Below the pieces are notes generated by a model, which did no database searches, was not told the DNA's origin, and was given only the letters and a program-made list of their open reading frames with translations. Made by a program: the position numbers and the translations under genes. Below are positions 1-14,646 of a stretch of DNA of 64,000 nt, piece by piece. Position 1 is the first letter of the stretch, and each line of letters starts with the position of its first letter. Where the stretch lies: positions 3,308,978-3,372,977 of the forward strand of contig JACAXG010000055.1 of NCBI GenBank assembly GCA_018881555.1. The letters are read 5' to 3'. The stretch is from Amblyornis subalaris (lineage: Eukaryota; Chordata; Aves; Passeriformes; Ptilonorhynchidae).

Positions 1-2015
1 AATCTGTGCTGCAATTATGCCTGGTCTTTAAAACTAATGAAGACATTCCTGAAAAATTCTATGCACAAGCTCCTGCTTTTCCTGTCAGGATGAGGCCCTG
101 CAGGGCACGATTTCCAGTGCTAGAAAGAAAGATCTGAGGGCCTTCTGCACCACTCTTCTCTTACCTGACACCTTGGTGTATTTCACCCACGGCCTTGGCC
201 AGCCAAAGTAGTTGGTCAGTCTTATCACACTGTAAAATATGATTATTTATTATTTTGATGCTATTGGAAAGTGCATCATTAGCAGGCAGAGCNGCAGCAC
301 TTGCGAGGTGCAATGGAGTCAGGAGCAGGGAGGGCAAGCCTGGCCCTGGGCACCAGCTGGAGCTGGGAGCTTTCATTATCATCAGGAGGCAAACCACAGT
401 TCACAGGTATCTTACTCTGTGGGACTGTATCAAAGAGTGAGAGAGACAAGAAGAGAGGTTTTATTCCAGAGCGTGAAGGTGGATAAGAAAGACAAGAAGG
501 TTGAGTTATGGAACACCTTGTTCTGGATGTGGCTTTCAAAGGCCTAGAAGGAATAAAGACTTAAATATGTTTATTAAAAAAAAAACACCCAAAAAAACTC
601 ATCACAACTATCCATGAAGTAAGAGCAGTTGTTTACACCATCTTGCTCAAAACCAGTATGGCCATAAGTAGGTAGGGTGCTGCATTTCAGAAGTGGAGGT
701 CATTGAGTCATAGTCTGGCTGTTCTCAGCACAGAAGCATCCATTGGGGTTCACCACACCTAGCGTGGTTTGTTTCAGAAATCACATCACAAAAAGGGTTA
801 TTTTGGGTGTTCCTCAGTGAATATACCTATTGTCTGGTTTGGTCCAAGGCTTCTCGGCAAAGTTATCATGAATGCTGTGGAATTTTTAATCTCTCTTTTT
901 TACCTATCTATCTAGGCTGCACTTTTATAAATGCATTTAAATTGCCATAATCCTTCTTTAAATCTATTTTCACTGAAATTGATTATAATCCTGAAAAGGC
1001 TTATATGTGATTCTGTAAATATTTGTTGTTAAAATGTTATGGCTTTTTTGTTGTTGCTAGGCTCTTCTTTTTCTCTTTCTTCCTCCCCTGGATTGTTCAG
1101 CAGAAGTGCTTAATGTTACAGTTGTATTTAAAAAGTAGCCAGTGGCCTTAGAGTTGGGATTAGATACTCTCCTTTTACTGGACCTATACATCAAAATGAA
1201 CAAATGAAAAAGCCTCCAGGGAAACCATCCAATGGAGCATTTCAGATCCTGAAAAGAATATACTATGCTGCCTCTTTTGAAACTAGGTCTTTAAAGCCAT
1301 AGATTGGCAAATTAGCAATCATTTTTTTGAAAGACCAAGTCAGTGCTGGTGGGCACCCAGCTCAACACATGGGCTCCAAGGTGCACTGCCTGCAGTGCTG
1401 GGCTGCTGCACCAAACTGGAAATCACAGCAAAAGCAAAAGGACAAATCACTCTCCAGTCGGTTTACAGGACAGTTTCCAAAGGTTCTGCCACATCCTTGT
1501 GCTATCTCCTGTCACCACAGGGGACAGCAGACCCTGCCATCTGCCGAATGGGTGTCCCACGTCCCCGGGGAGTGCCAGGCTTTTGTGTCCTTGTCACCTC
1601 TGAGATTTTCCCACTGCATACCATAATGGGAACAGCATCAGCACTGGAGGGCTGACACAGCGGTATCAGTCTGACATCTCCAGAAAGCCTTTCCAAGGTG
1701 ACTTGAGGCTGAACAGTGTTTTTGATTGTATATTGCTTTAGACTAGATGCCTGTGTTGATTTGGGGGTGGAGGAGAGGGAAAGGCCACCTGGGGCATTTT
1801 ATCTAAACAGATAATGTGTTCTTCTATATGAGCACAAAAGAACTTTATTTTATCCTGTATTTGTTGTGCCAATTAATCCAGTGGATCTGCCCAAATACTA
1901 TGTATGCAGCAAAAATATAATAAAAGGAAGAGCAGTAAGTCATGTAGAGAGGGGTGGGAGACTATGTCTGGATGATAGAGCAGGTTATTTCATCAGATGT
2001 CAAAATGCACGTTTT
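1..2015. other. intergenic, nothing recognised
   Basis: No reading frame here resembles a known protein, and I see no CR1 tail, LTR or RNA gene. There is an A-rich tract near 575-596 and one isolated AP-1 heptamer at 704-710. The short open frames at 161-547 and 1327-1696 overlap one another on both strands, as expected by chance in stop-poor DNA. Confidence 0.6.
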
Positions 2016-2578
2016 TGACTCACCCGGGGCAGGATGCATCATCCACCACTGCAGGTATTCTGCAGTGTAGCCATCGATTCTGGAGCAGGCTGTCTCAGGA
2101 GTTAGCAAGGAAACCCACACTTTTATAACATGAGTCACCTCATGCTAACCTCATTTAATCTAGTGAAGGTGAATTGGGCCTTGTTTCCCTCTATTGACTA
2201 AAGGGGAGCCCAGAGCAGCCAGCTGTGACACAGATGGTTGTGCTATTGGCATCTGCAGTGAAGTGAGATCCTCAAACTGAGTCACTTCATCTGCCTTAAA
2301 ATGCAATCATGGGATTGATTGCCTCAGATTTTCCTGTTCATACAGAGCAAAATTCAAAGAGGAAGGAAACAAGAAAGAACTAGTGTGAAGAAGCAGATGA
2401 GACCTGGTACCCCAGCGATGAGTCACTCCGATCTCTCTCTGATAGCCAGGAGACAGGCGGATGGATAACTCACATCACTGTCAGCACACAGACACATCCA
2501 TTAGCTGCAGTGACAAAGTCACAAAACCTCCATTTCTGCTGTAGGTATATAATTATAGTAAGAGAAAAATCTGAGTCA
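2016..2578. promoter_or_regulatory. AP-1 site cluster, candidate enhancer
   Basis: Five exact TGA(G/C)TCA heptamers lie at 2016-2022, 2131-2137, 2278-2284, 2419-2425 and 2572-2578. This heptamer is the consensus bound by FOS/JUN, and by MAF/NF-E2 proteins when flanked by GC. About 0.07 copies are expected by chance in 563 bp, while the rest of the window holds roughly the background number. The stretch has no CR1 or LTR signature, so the sites do not look like copies inside one repeat. Enhancer function is inferred; only the motif density is seen. Confidence 0.4.
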
Positions 2579-5500
2579 TGGATGTATTTCACCCTCCCTT
2601 CAGGTATGTGACACATAAGGTATAAATCAGTAGAAGGACTGGAAAATACTGATCACTGTTCTGTATTGGTGAATCAGAGAAGGAAGTTTCCTGGATGTGG
2701 CACATACGGAATATGTGGTTTAAAAAGTGTGAGGGGCAGCATATTGGTGCTGGGTCTTTCACGGTGTTTTTTGCTGGAAGAAAAGTGTGTCTCTTATTAC
2801 ATCCCTACTACTTTTAACTGGATTCTTCCAGGCAATGTCTGGAGTTGTAGGTTTTCTTCTTTTAAACGGATATCAAAATACCTCAGGCTATGGAAGCAAG
2901 TATATACAATACCTGCACAACCTTTCCCAATCAGGTACCATATAATTACTTAGTGTACAAGTGGAGTGCAGTTGCAATAGAAGAACTCCAGTGTCTACAT
3001 AAATCCAGTTAAGAATTAAACTGCTACTTAAACATACTTTAGGGAGAGTATTTGATTTTTTTTCTTATTCAAGTGTAATTAGTGGAAAGATATAGGGTTT
3101 TTTGCGGAAAGATGAAGGGTTGCTTACATACCTTGTATGTTACCAAACATTTCTGTCTCCTCATACTTTGTTGTGATTTGGGTAAAACCCTTTGGATGCT
3201 TCTTGCAGTTGAAATGCACCCAGTCTAAAAGCAGGAGCAGTAAAATGACCCTTTCTTTGGGAAAGGTTCATCAGAAAAGGTTACTGCTGAAGCATGGATC
3301 TGGTGTCAGTGTCAGGCAGGAGTTACACCATCAAGCCACCTCATTTCCTAGGAAGTGGGCTGCAGTGAGGACCACCCAAGCACTGAGGTTGGTGACATCA
3401 TCTGCATCCTTAGCAAATGCTGGAAAATACCCGTAGGCTGGAGCAAGGAAAGCCACAGTCACAGGCAGGGCTGGAAAAAAATGTAGGAAGAAATTAATTT
3501 GTTTCAGTGTGACTTACTCTTGGCCAACCCATGTGAGCTCCTACTTCATATTGGAGTTTCTTCTCCCCATCTCAGTCCAATAGGCAATTTTTTATTCAGC
3601 CTTTTAATGACTTTGATCTGACAGGTACCAGGTGTTTTAATGTTTATCTCTTTTCCAATCTTCTACAGCTTCACAAATCCTCCAAGGTGCCATCAGCTCC
3701 CCACTTGAGCCTCAGGAGAGCTGAGACAGTCTGGGTGGTGGATACAAGGAACCATGCAGGTCTGTGAGAACACAATACAGAGATGGGCCAAGGCTTTTTG
3801 CCAACTTAGCTTGGATCCAGTTAGATTTAGTTGGAACTCTTGTTAGATGTTTTTTTTTAGATGGACCTAACAAGTTTGAAATGACCCAAACCACTTCCTT
3901 CACACTGTGCTTGAGCCTGTGATGAATCCTGGTGGTTCTCCAGGAGCTCAGCAGGGAATGTGATACAGGTAAAGGTGTACACAGTCAGCTCACATCCAGA
4001 TGGGTTTTCAGAGAGGAGGCCTTAGCTTTGTCCAGAATGAATTCCAGACCCAACATGACCTGGGAATATGCAACGCTTTATTCATATGGTGCTGGTGCTA
4101 ATGAGCCATGTCAGACACTAGCTCGCTCTTTATCTGTGGCACAGATCATCTACGAACTGGGTAATTCAGCCACAGATGCCTAAGAGCTGGTTTTAGGTGC
4201 AAACACCTCTGTGATTGCTTCAGCTGTATCCCTGAGTACTGTAGGGTGATTTTCATTAGACCCAACCAAGCTGAAAAAATCTAATTGAAGGAGCAGTCCC
4301 TAATCTGTTCCTTCTCTTCTAGTTTCAGTTCTTCCGCTTTCAACAGTGCTGTTAATTGCATTAAACATCTGATAGCTGTTAATCTTTTTAGTGAAGGTGG
4401 ACACAGAAAAAGAAAAAACTATTAAGTAACCCGAGTGATCATGGAAGTCCTAACAGAATAGGGACTCACTTTCAAGGGGGTAGTTACATTGGCCAGATAC
4501 CAATCTTATACAGGCAAAAGAAACTGATACTTGCTGTGAAAACATCCTGCCTTCTGAGTGATTCCTTCTTGGAAAGAGGAAGCTTAAGCACTGCTTTGCT
4601 AAAGCAGTACAGGAGCATGGGACTATCTGCACAAACCATCACTGAAGTCTGAGAAGGAAGGAGAGTGCAAAGAAAACAAGCAATGGAACAGCTGCGAAAT
4701 CCTGAGCTCACTATCTCCTCAGATTACGCATTCACTCACAAGTGGAGCAGAAAGCAAAAGAAGCAGGCATTAGAAAGAGAGAGTAACTAAAACTCTACGC
4801 AAACTCAATATTTGGTACCTTCCCTACCTCCCATTCTCTGTCTCCTGTGTCTTGTCTGCTGGTCTTCAGCCCATTCAGATGTGGTGGCACAACAGTTTAC
4901 AGGACTGTATTTTGAACTGGATTAGGGACCTGATCCAATTTAAAAAAAAAAAATCCTGCCAAGAAATGTCAGTTCTGTGATGGAAATGAGCGATTGTGAG
5001 AATAATAGAAATGAGCATTGCCCCAAACACGTGGCATTAGGAAACCACAGCCCAGGTCCATGGCCAGTCTGGCTGTGCTGCTCTGCATTGTTTGGATTTA
5101 CAAAAGGAGCTGCTGTTGGAAGCAGGGAATTATCTTTCCTGGGATTTTTGTTTAAAATTTGTTTTGTTTTAAATAACTAAGCACTACTGTCTTCCATCAC
5201 AACAAATATTGTGGCTGTCTTATTCAGTGTTTATGTTTGCCATCTTTTGTCATGAAAATGAAATTCAAAGATGGAAAATGGCTGAGAGGTGAAAGTACAC
5301 ACATATCAGCAGTTGCAGAGTGCAGAACAATAGGGAAGCAAATTACAGCAAAACAAAGCCTTATAAACCCACCAAAGTCATAGGAAAAGCTGTACTTAAA
5401 AAGAAAAAAAATTAATAAAGCTTCTCTTTGGCAAAGCACAGAGCTGTACTCCAGAGAAGGAGAGTGCCCACCCATGGCACCAGGGCTGTGACTCCTGCCA

Positions 5501-6203
5501 GCAAGGCTTTCAGGGCAAAGTACACACATCTTACGTGTCCTCATGCTCCCAACCAGGAACCTAAAAGGGTGGAGTTGCTCCTATTCTTTCTGAGTTTTTT
5601 CTTTTTGTCCATAGTAGTGGTCGAAATTCTCAGGCTACCTCAATACCATCACGTCTAACAGCACCAGGAACATCCTTCAGCACCCTCTCCACACCACAAA
5701 TTTTTAGCACAGATCTTGACACGTTTTGACCAGAGCCAAGTAGCTCTATCTCAGCCAGTTCCTGGGTAGAGTTCAGTACCAGAATGGGCCAGGCACTGCT
5801 CCCAGAACCAGTTTCCATGTGGCTACTCTGTTTTGGAGGGTAAGACAGTTTAATGCTGCAGATGCGGGCTGCTCCTTGCCAACTGGCCTCAGAGCCAGGG
5901 AATGGCCCCAGGCACATCTAATTTGCTAGTGTAGACACAGCTTCGATTTCTTTGTAGTGTGGTTCCTCTTTCACTCGCTTGTGTTTTAAAACCTTTTTGG
6001 TAATAGTTTGCTTGTCAGCCGATAGGTATTTTAGACAGCAATTTAGGGACTTAGCAGAATTCCTTGTTTTATTTTCCTAGAATGAGTCCACTGGAAATTT
6101 TCAGGTGTCCTGAGGCTTTACAGTCACCTCCTGCAGAGCTGGAATAGCTGCTAGCAACAGGCACCCATGCTGAGTATTTTGGTTAGGGAAGAGACAAATC
6201 CTC
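2579..6203. other. intergenic, nothing recognised
   Basis: The sequence is of ordinary composition, with short chance reading frames only. No repeat family, RNA gene or conserved protein segment could be recognised on either strand. Confidence 0.55.
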
Positions 6204-6240
6204 TTTTTTTTTTTTTTTTTGTTTGCAAATGCTTGCAAAT
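6204..6240. repeat. poly-T tract and TTGCAAAT direct repeat
   Basis: A run of 17 T is followed at once by two near-identical copies of TTTGCAAATGC / TTGCAAAT. The T run could be the tail of a minus-strand retroposed sequence, but no body of such an element is recognisable to its right. It is best read as a simple repeat. Confidence 0.6.
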
Positions 6241-9200
6241 ACTCCTTCTTTTCTTGCACTAAAAGTCCATACATCTACCTGAACTGGCACTTTTGAGGAA
6301 GAAACCAAGCATTTCTTGTCAACTGAAAATACAGTGGCAAGCCATAATCCTAATTTCCTAATACTGTTCTGGTTTAGGGAGTTGCCTTTATGAAACTGTC
6401 ATCTGAAGAGGAGAAGCAGGAGTCAGCCCCTGGTGGCCTATAATTTCTATGCTTATGGACTCTGCCTGCATTCCGTCCTCGATGTGTGTATAGCACAGTC
6501 AGACCTGCTGTATGTTGGAGAGCCAGGCAAATACTAATGCCCAATTTAACATGCAGCTCATGTGCCTTTAAATAGCAGCGAGAGCCGAGCCAAGCCATCC
6601 ACTGCAGCAATTTCTGGACATATGTGCCGAGCCCCCCTCCTCCCCTGAGCCCTCCCAGCCTGGAGCTGCGAGCGCACAAGAGCTGAGCAGAGGGGCCAGG
6701 GATTGGTGCTGCTGCCTGTCACTTCACAGTCACCCCACTGACGTCTCCTCCACGCTGTTGACTTGATCCCGTTTCTAGCCAATATAATTATAACATGGAG
6801 AATCAACAACAGTTAACAATTTATGTTAAATGTAATTTAATGCCCTGAGATTGCCGCACTTAGATGAGATTTTGCTTCACGTGAACCATGCAGAGAATGT
6901 GAAGAGCCTGCATACTTCTGCTAAAGTAATTCTGGACAAAGGAAAGATTGACACTGGCTTCCTCAGACTCTATTAAATGCTTCAGCAACTTTGGCATGAG
7001 TTTCTAATCTGTCATTGCTCTTGGAATTCCACATGCAAGAACGGGACCTGTCTGAGAGCAGAGGTTCAAAATCCATCCTTCTTTGGAGGAGGGTGTCCGT
7101 ATATATGGATATATTCCCCTTAAAAAAGTAGAGCTCAAAATCCCTGATCATCTCTAACGGTTTGCTTAGTCCCTTGAAGAGAATATGCCTAATATTTCAC
7201 TTGCACTGCCATTTTATCCATAAACCATGGAAGATACCGTGAAATGTTGCTGTTACAAGGTCTGAAAAATAGTCACACGAGCCTAGAAACTCAAAGAGCC
7301 CATCACAGAGTGCTCTTGTGCTCTTGTGCTACTGGGATGGCTGCCAAGCAAGNCATGCAGACTGCTGTCACTGAGCTTTTGAATGATGAGAAAATGACTG
7401 GGACTGCTCAGCACAGCAGACGCTCCCTGGAGCACCCAGAGAGGTCAGTCAGCGCGGCTGCGACCCTTGGGAGCCAGTTCCTAGGTGGACTGTGCCAGAT
7501 CCTGGGCCGGATCCTGAACACACATTTTAACAGAGGTTTCCAGCTCTGTATATCAATCCAAGAGAAGGCTTCCTAACTAGAGATTATAGCTTTAGAGCTC
7601 TTTTGCCTTCTCTGCAGATGCAGAATAGCCATCATTTTTCCAGCCTTCCAAGATTCCACTGCCTGACTAGGAAGGGAAATATTTGTAAATGAAATTGTCA
7701 GCTATCCTCTAATTCTTAAGAAACTCAGCAAAAAATACCCTCAGCAACCTTTTGTGATTTGGTGACAATGAGCCTTTTGTTAATCTTTAGTACTGAAAGA
7801 AAAAGGTTATCATCTGACATGCTCATGTGTTTTGATTAAGTTATTTATGAGCTTAACTTTGTGAAGATCTATTAACTCATACCTCTGTGCTGCTGAGCAG
7901 CTGCTTTGATGACAGCATTTGGATTTACTGGCAGAAGCTTGTTGGCCTGTTTGTTCACAGCACATAACAAATGGAGAAGCTTCCACATTCTGTGTCTTAG
8001 TGTCAAAAAGTCAATGCTCACCATGGTCTTACTGACTTCTGCAGCTACCCAAGGGCTTAGGAGTAGGCGCATGCTGTTTGTAAAACCCTTTGCTCTTGGA
8101 TGGCAGGGCACAACTGTTTTCCAGGAGTCTGTTGCAAGGGCAGCAGCTCTCCGCCACACTCTGCAAGAGGCTTCCAGCCCACTTTGATTTGCACTAGCTG
8201 GGATCGGTACAGTAATTTTCTTGATGGTGTCCTAACTGGAATCTCAGTCCTTGCACTGAGGTTTTTAGCAAAGGGCAGATGCCAACCTAAGAATCAGCAT
8301 CTGGGGCTGACAATCACAAAAAAAGGGTTCTGGCTTTAAGTCAGAAAATAATGACCTAATAGCACAAAGAAGAAAGCCATCATGATCCTGTGACATGTTA
8401 TAAAGGTCAGTTATGTAGAGCGCTTTCTAACCTAACCAGACTTCTTTAGTCGCTTAACATTCACAGTCCTCCAAAGTCCACAGAAAGAGTTGTTCTCCAG
8501 CATTGCCAATAGTTTTCATAGCTCATAGTTGAACACCTATTAACACTGATCAGGTAGGTTGCAGAGTTTTAATGATAGTAAAATCAGAAATGAACATTCA
8601 ACACCTGGTGATTTACAAACATCCATCACAGTAATATCACTTATTTTATTCACAAAGGTATAAAATTGCATAAACTGTATTGCTTGAATGGAGTCGCTGA
8701 GTTCATATTTTGCAAGTAAAACAGACGTACTTCTGATGGTAGTTCACAGAAGCAAGATAAAAAACATTATCTTTGATCAAGAATCTTCCATGTGGGTTTC
8801 TGGAAGAACAAGAGTAAGAGCATTTTATACATTTTGGGTATTTCACATTTAGATTCATCTCTTTACTCTTAACTGCAGGATTTGTAGTGTAGTGACAGAT
8901 GTAGTGATATGGTCACATAGGCTATGGAAATGGGAGCTGTTCTGGTTAGAAGTGGTCACCCAGAGTCGATAGCTCAGTCAGGCAATAGGAAGCATCAGGG
9001 CATAGTTGCCAAATTCTCTTCAGATGGTCTTCCTGTCTGGAAGGAGTTGGAATCCCTTTTCGATCATATAGGATAGACTGGAGACCCATAAGAAGCATAT
9101 TCACTGATATGGCTGAGAATGTGTTGGGACTTTCCAAAGGAAGGAAGGAGCAGTGAATCACTGCAAGCACAAAATAACATAGGTCAATACAGGTTATGTC

Positions 9201-10800
9201 GCTGTGGATCATGGACTACTTCTATTGTGCACTAAATAGACCACCAGATGAAACAGGACTGAACCTGGCAACGTAAGTAAGGGAAAAGATCTGGATAATC
9301 ACACTGATTACGTAAGATGAACTGGAAGCTTCCAGCAGCCAGCTACAGAGTTATAAAGACTGTCAGCAAGGATAGTAAGTGTACATCCACTGAAAGTGAT
9401 ACAAAGAATGCAACTACAGCAGGGAACAGGGTCTAAAATTCATCTCAAAGAGAAGGAGGAAATCCACCATGACAGAATTGCGTAAGAAAACAACTGGAGA
9501 TAAATAATGCTCCTGCCCGAAATAGGGCTTTGTACAATTATTCTGAAGACAAGCCACAGTGCCACTAAGTAGAGCTAGCTGGTTTCCTTCCCAGTTCTCT
9601 GTTCATTGATCATACCTTTACACTACATAATACTACTTAACAAAAAATTAGTAGCAAGTAGTACTCTCACGCTTCAGTGATTATTGGAAAGCATTTGACA
9701 ATGATGCTGTTGTAGCAAGACACTGAAAATTTACAGATTTCTTTGCAGAATTGTTTGTATTTTCCAAAATCTTTCTCAGTACACAGGTAATTAAATCATT
9801 GCTTTGGTGTCACTGCCAGCATAGGTGAAGGTACACCATCTCCCTGCAATGTCTCATAGTACTGTGTAACAAATATCTGAACAGAGACAGAAGTCCCAGG
9901 GGTGTTTGGCGGTCTTGGTTTGCTGAGGATATCTATTCATCAGCAGATGAGATACAACAAAAGACAAACAGCTTAGTCAGAACAGCAAAACAAAAAGGTC
10001 TTACAATCAACAGGTCAGAAAACAAAGGCTACGAAAATAAATATGACCTTACGTGGCAGTGCTGTTCCAAGAGGAGTAACTGCAAGCATTGTTTGTCACA
10101 TTTATTTACCCAGGCAGTGTATCTCACAGCCCCTGTGACTCTGTCGGTGATGCAGGGCTCAGATGAGAAGCAAAGGAGTCCTGGTGAGAATACAGTTTAA
10201 CATAAATAATGTCTTCACTAAACTGTAGATGAGGGAGAAGCCAAAGGTTGTTTAAGCACTGTTTGAACAACTTTCAGTTGGAGATGTGTATCAGATATTC
10301 ATAATAAAAGTATGAGATAAAGAACAATGACAATTTGAGGTGTATACAATCACCAGTAGAGGACCAAAAGTAGAGACAAAGAAGATGGAATCTGTTGGCT
10401 ATACCCTGACAATATTGAACAACAGACTTAGTGACCTGATGGACAGAGAAGGTGTTGACTTGAGGAATGGGTTTGCAGGATGAGAAAGACTGAAGAAGTG
10501 ACCTTGCTTGTTAGCAGATGGATAAAATTAAAAGTGTTGCTCTATGATAGGATTACTTAGGGGCAAATGACATCTGTTAGAGTTGGATTGCTTTAGAACA
10601 TCCTTGTATGCTGAAGATTTCTTCATGTAGAGACAAAGCATATGGTCTTCCCACATTGCCAAGACAATGGCTATACTCATACCATCTACTGTAGGCAACC
10701 TGAAGTTTGCACTCATGGGCAGTTCTTCCTACTTTACACACTACAAGCCTGTAAACCTGCCAATGGTTGCTTTGGATATCTCACTTCCAACACAACTTTG
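6241..10800. other. intergenic, nothing recognised
   Basis: No gene or repeat was recognised. The stretch 6540-6780 is richer in GC than its surroundings and changes abruptly to AT-rich DNA near 6775. It could be a conserved non-coding block, but nothing in the sequence alone proves that. Both short frames through it are unlike any protein known to me. Confidence 0.5.
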
Positions 10801-11331
10801 TGTGGTGGTGGGCTGACCTTGGCTGGATGCCAGGTGCCCACCAGGCCAATATATTACTCTCCCCCTCAGCTGGGCAGGGGAGAGAAAATATAATGAAAGG
10901 TTTGTGGGTCAAGATAAGGACAGGGAGAGATCAGTCATCAGTTACTGCCACAGGCAAAACAGACTCAATTTGGGAAATTACTACCAATCAAATCAGAGTA
11001 GATAATGAGAAATTAAACCAGATCTTAAAACACCTTTCCTCTCCATCCCTTCCTTTTTCCTGGGTCCAACTTCTTTCCCAATCCACCTCCTCCTCCCCCC
11101 AGCAGTGCAGGGAGATAGGAAATGGGGGTTGCAGTCAGTTCATCACATTTCTCTCTGTTGCTTTTTCCTCCTCGTGCTCTTCCCCTGCTCCAGCGTAGGG
11201 CCCATCACATGAGACAATGAGACAGGGTCCTCCAACATAGGACTTTCCATGGGCTGCAGTTCTTCACGTAGTGTTCCAGCATGGGTCCCTNGTACGGGAT
11301 GCAGTCCTTCAGGAACAGACAGCTACAGCAG
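10801..11331 (-). mobile_element. partial avian endogenous retrovirus LTR
   Basis: From 10801 the sequence follows an LTR family that I recall from many bird genomes. It has a block around GGCTGACCTTGGCTGGATGC, a CTGGGCAGGGGAGAGAAAATA block near 10870, a pyrimidine-rich middle (11035-11100), and a series of CTCCAGCGT / TTCCAGCATGGGTCC / GGGATGCAGTCCTTCAGG units (11190-11320). In fuller copies this last series continues with more GC-rich units. Here it stops near 11331, so the LTR is truncated. No second LTR, primer-binding site or gag/pol/env segment is seen nearby. The minus orientation is from memory of where the polyadenylation signal lies in longer copies, and it is the weaker part of the call. 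Confidence 0.55.
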
Positions 11332-14300
11332 TTTATGTTTTAGCAACACAAAAAATTTATTCCTCAAACATTTCAAGAAACTTACATCTCTTAGTACTAT
11401 AACCCAATGGAATCTATTTTCAACAAACAAGAAATTTTTTCTTAACTCATCAAATGTTTGCACTGAACTATGTTAAAAGAGTGTGCATCATACAGGGATA
11501 CAGTCATAGGACAGTAATAATTACACCAAGAAGTTTTGCAAGTTCTATCATGGCTGTTTACATGGCTATTTTTAAAAACAAATACCTACTGAAGGTGTGT
11601 ACATGCTGAGGTATTTGTTCCTTCATCTCCTAAGGAATATGAATGTATGCTTTTCTACAGGTACATCGAAGATCATAGGCAATTTTTGGAGAACACATCA
11701 CTCAAATCTCTTTCACAACTCAATAGATACATACATAAAGATAAGTCAAAGGGAAGGAAAAAAGATTAGATGGATTCAGGAAGATAGAGGAGAGAAATTT
11801 CCTCTTGTTTTGTCTTGAATCTAAAAGGGCATCCTTCACTGAAAGTTTTTAACAACAGTGGAGAAAAAAGTGTATGTTAGGTGAAGAACAAAACCAACTT
11901 AATTGCCTTAGTACAGAAGTTTGGACTAGACTATTCATTAAACCCCTCCCATAAAACTTAGAAAAATTTGTGATTCTTTTCTCTTTCTGACCACTTTTGA
12001 TCCTGAGGAATTAATGTCCCCAACAGGAGAGAGAGAGAGCAGACTGCAGCCACCTCACCCAGCGTTTTGTTGTCAGTGGCTTGCTCCAAATGCAGTCCTG
12101 AGTGGGCTTAGGGACAATTCTTTTTAGAGGACAAAGGGCTTGTTTCAAGCCAGATAAGTTCCTAGAGCCAGTTTATTGCCTGGTCACACAAGTGTGTGTG
12201 TAGGCAAAAAGGAGGAGAGGTGGCATGTGTGCAGGAGCTGGGGGGGAGCAGGACTTACTCCACCAGGATGTGAACTTTCTCATGGATGTGACCATGAAAC
12301 AAAAGCATACGTTGTTGTTAAGGCAACGGAATAATTGTAATTAAAGGTTTGCATTTTCATTGCAGATCTGGTTTGTCACCGAACTTCAGCACACAGAAAC
12401 CATTATTCAGACGTCCCATTCAACTCAGTTTCAGAGCTAAATCATGCGTCTGGTCCGAAGGTCAACGTACCAAATTGTGCCAGCCTGAGTTCAATGTGTA
12501 CTTGCACTTCACCTTTCAGGTATCTATTTCTTTCACTTGCCAAAGAGGAAACACTGACATTTACATCCCCTCCTCCAGCATTTTGGGTATCTTCTCTTCA
12601 CTTTGAGCCATGAAAGCAGCCAAACTTCATCACAGCAGAACTTGCCCAGAAGGGATACTCTGGGCAGGAGGCTCTGATGCATGTGGCACCTTAGGTTAAT
12701 ACCTTCCTTTTCCCTTCACTGTGTGTCTGGGAACCTGCTGGCATGAGTTGGCTTGTGATAGAGTAGCTATTCTGTTTCTTCAACTGGTCTCCTCTTGGCA
12801 CTTGCATAGGAATTCGGCAATAGCTTTGTACAATTGTTTTTGTACTATAGCCGCATCCTCATTCACTTTTAGAGACTTCTGCATTGCAATTTGCATATAT
12901 AATGCACAGTTAGTGACTATTTAAATTAAGCACACAAAAATCAAGATCTGATGATCTGTGTTATCAAATCACATGTAAGATTAACAGCGATTATAAAATA
13001 AATAGAATACATAGATAACTCTTACCATTTCAGTGGCTCTATAAATGAGCCATTAATGCTCTGGGATGCAGTGAACATGCGAATGGAGAACAAGTTGCTC
13101 ATACTAAAAATCCAGTCCTATCCTTTGTCTTCTTTTCTATCAAGTTGCTGCCCAAGCACACCAGAAGCTGAAATTTCCTATGGTTTATGGCAACCTGGTA
13201 TTTTATACCTTAAACTTTGTCTTTTCTTTTGCTTACCTAAATGCAATTTTTTAGTAACAGTCTTTGCTAGAAAAAAAAAAGAGGTCATACAAAAATTTTA
13301 ATTTTATTAACACTTCATATCTTTCTGTAGAATCTATGTCTCTCTTTTCTACCCCTGAAGCAGAATAACAGCAAAATTAGTAAGGATGTTGCAACATCCC
13401 ATCCCAAGCAGGACTGCAGAAGAACTCTGTGGTCAGCCCTTTTCCATAAATACCACTCAGGCTGCTGCTCAGACCACTTTCTGGGGAAGCAAGGTTCAGG
13501 TCCCACATGAAGAAATGGGGATCATACATCCCACATGTAAGACTTCTACTGCCCGGATATTACTGACCATAGAGTGTTGCGTAAACTGTGGATAACTTCT
13601 CTTCAATAGGCATTGAGCCAAAACTACTTGGTACACTTTTCTCAGATATACAAATAGTTTATGAATGACTATAACAACATTTGGGGGCAAATTTGATATT
13701 TGCAGTAAAAAACCCAAAAAATAGCAATTTACCAGCTGCAGCTGTAAGTGACCTGTGGTTTTTATGCCATACTTAGTGATGCCTCTCAGAGGAATTGAAG
13801 ATGTTTTGTAAGAACAGAGTTAATTATTCAGCAGCAGTTCTTAGAGTGATCAAAAAGAAAGGTGTAAGCGACTTTGGTTTTTTTAATACAAAAGGGCTGT
13901 TCTTTGAGGTATCGATCAAAGTAAAAAGAAAAACAAATGAATGACGGACTGACTTCAATACTATGCATAGGCTTTTGCTGAGGCAGAATGGATTATTTTC
14001 CCAAATAACAGCAGCGCCCACCAAGATAAATTGTTTTATTAAAAACACCTCCATGTTGCTTGTTTCAGTATTTGGTAGTTTTAACCGGACTAAGAAGTGA
14101 ACATTCTTTGGGAAGATAAAAATCAAGCAGTATCTGAGTGGTTCCTTTATTTAAATGAAATAAGCATAGCTGTAACAGTGAAGAAAAAAATAAAGAAAAG
14201 AAAGACAAAAGCAGGAAGTAAGGAAAGGCTTTTAGTAGCATTAATATTATTTGTTTGCTTTGTGTCCTTGTGGAACAGTACAGGCCATGAAGCAATACCC

Positions 14301-14566
14301 CATTTTATGAGGCACTGTGCAATCACAAAAGGAAAGGACAGGGTGTGCTCCAAGTAGTTCACTGTTTAAATACAACACTGTAGACAACAGGCAAGTATTG
14401 ACTAATGGAGGAGGAGAAGGACAAGCAGTCCTGCACACCCAGTGCCTGATGTGGCTGTACCAAAAGATAGTCCAGAGGGACTCATGCGGGGTGGCTTTGG
14501 GGAGCTCCCCTCAGCAGTGCTGGCCATGGGCTCATACTCAAAAGTTTTTGCTGGAAGATGTGACAA
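11332..14566. other. intergenic, nothing recognised
   Basis: The sequence is AT-rich, with short chance frames. A (GA)n run of about 14 bases lies near 12028-12042. No repeat family, RNA gene or protein-coding exon could be supported. Confidence 0.5.
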
Positions 14567-14646
14567 CAGGATGGTGGATGGCAGATAGTGGATGGAGGAT
14601 GGGGGATGGTGGGTGATGGATGGTGGATGGCGGATGGTGGATGGTG
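14567..14646. repeat. GGATGGTG-type minisatellite
   Basis: About 80 bp are made of variants of a 7-8 base unit, GGATGGTG / GGATGGC / GGATGGGG. The units are imperfect and interrupted by AGATAGT. The array is uninterrupted by a stop in several frames, which explains the chance frames across it. It is likely to vary in length between individuals. Confidence 0.85.
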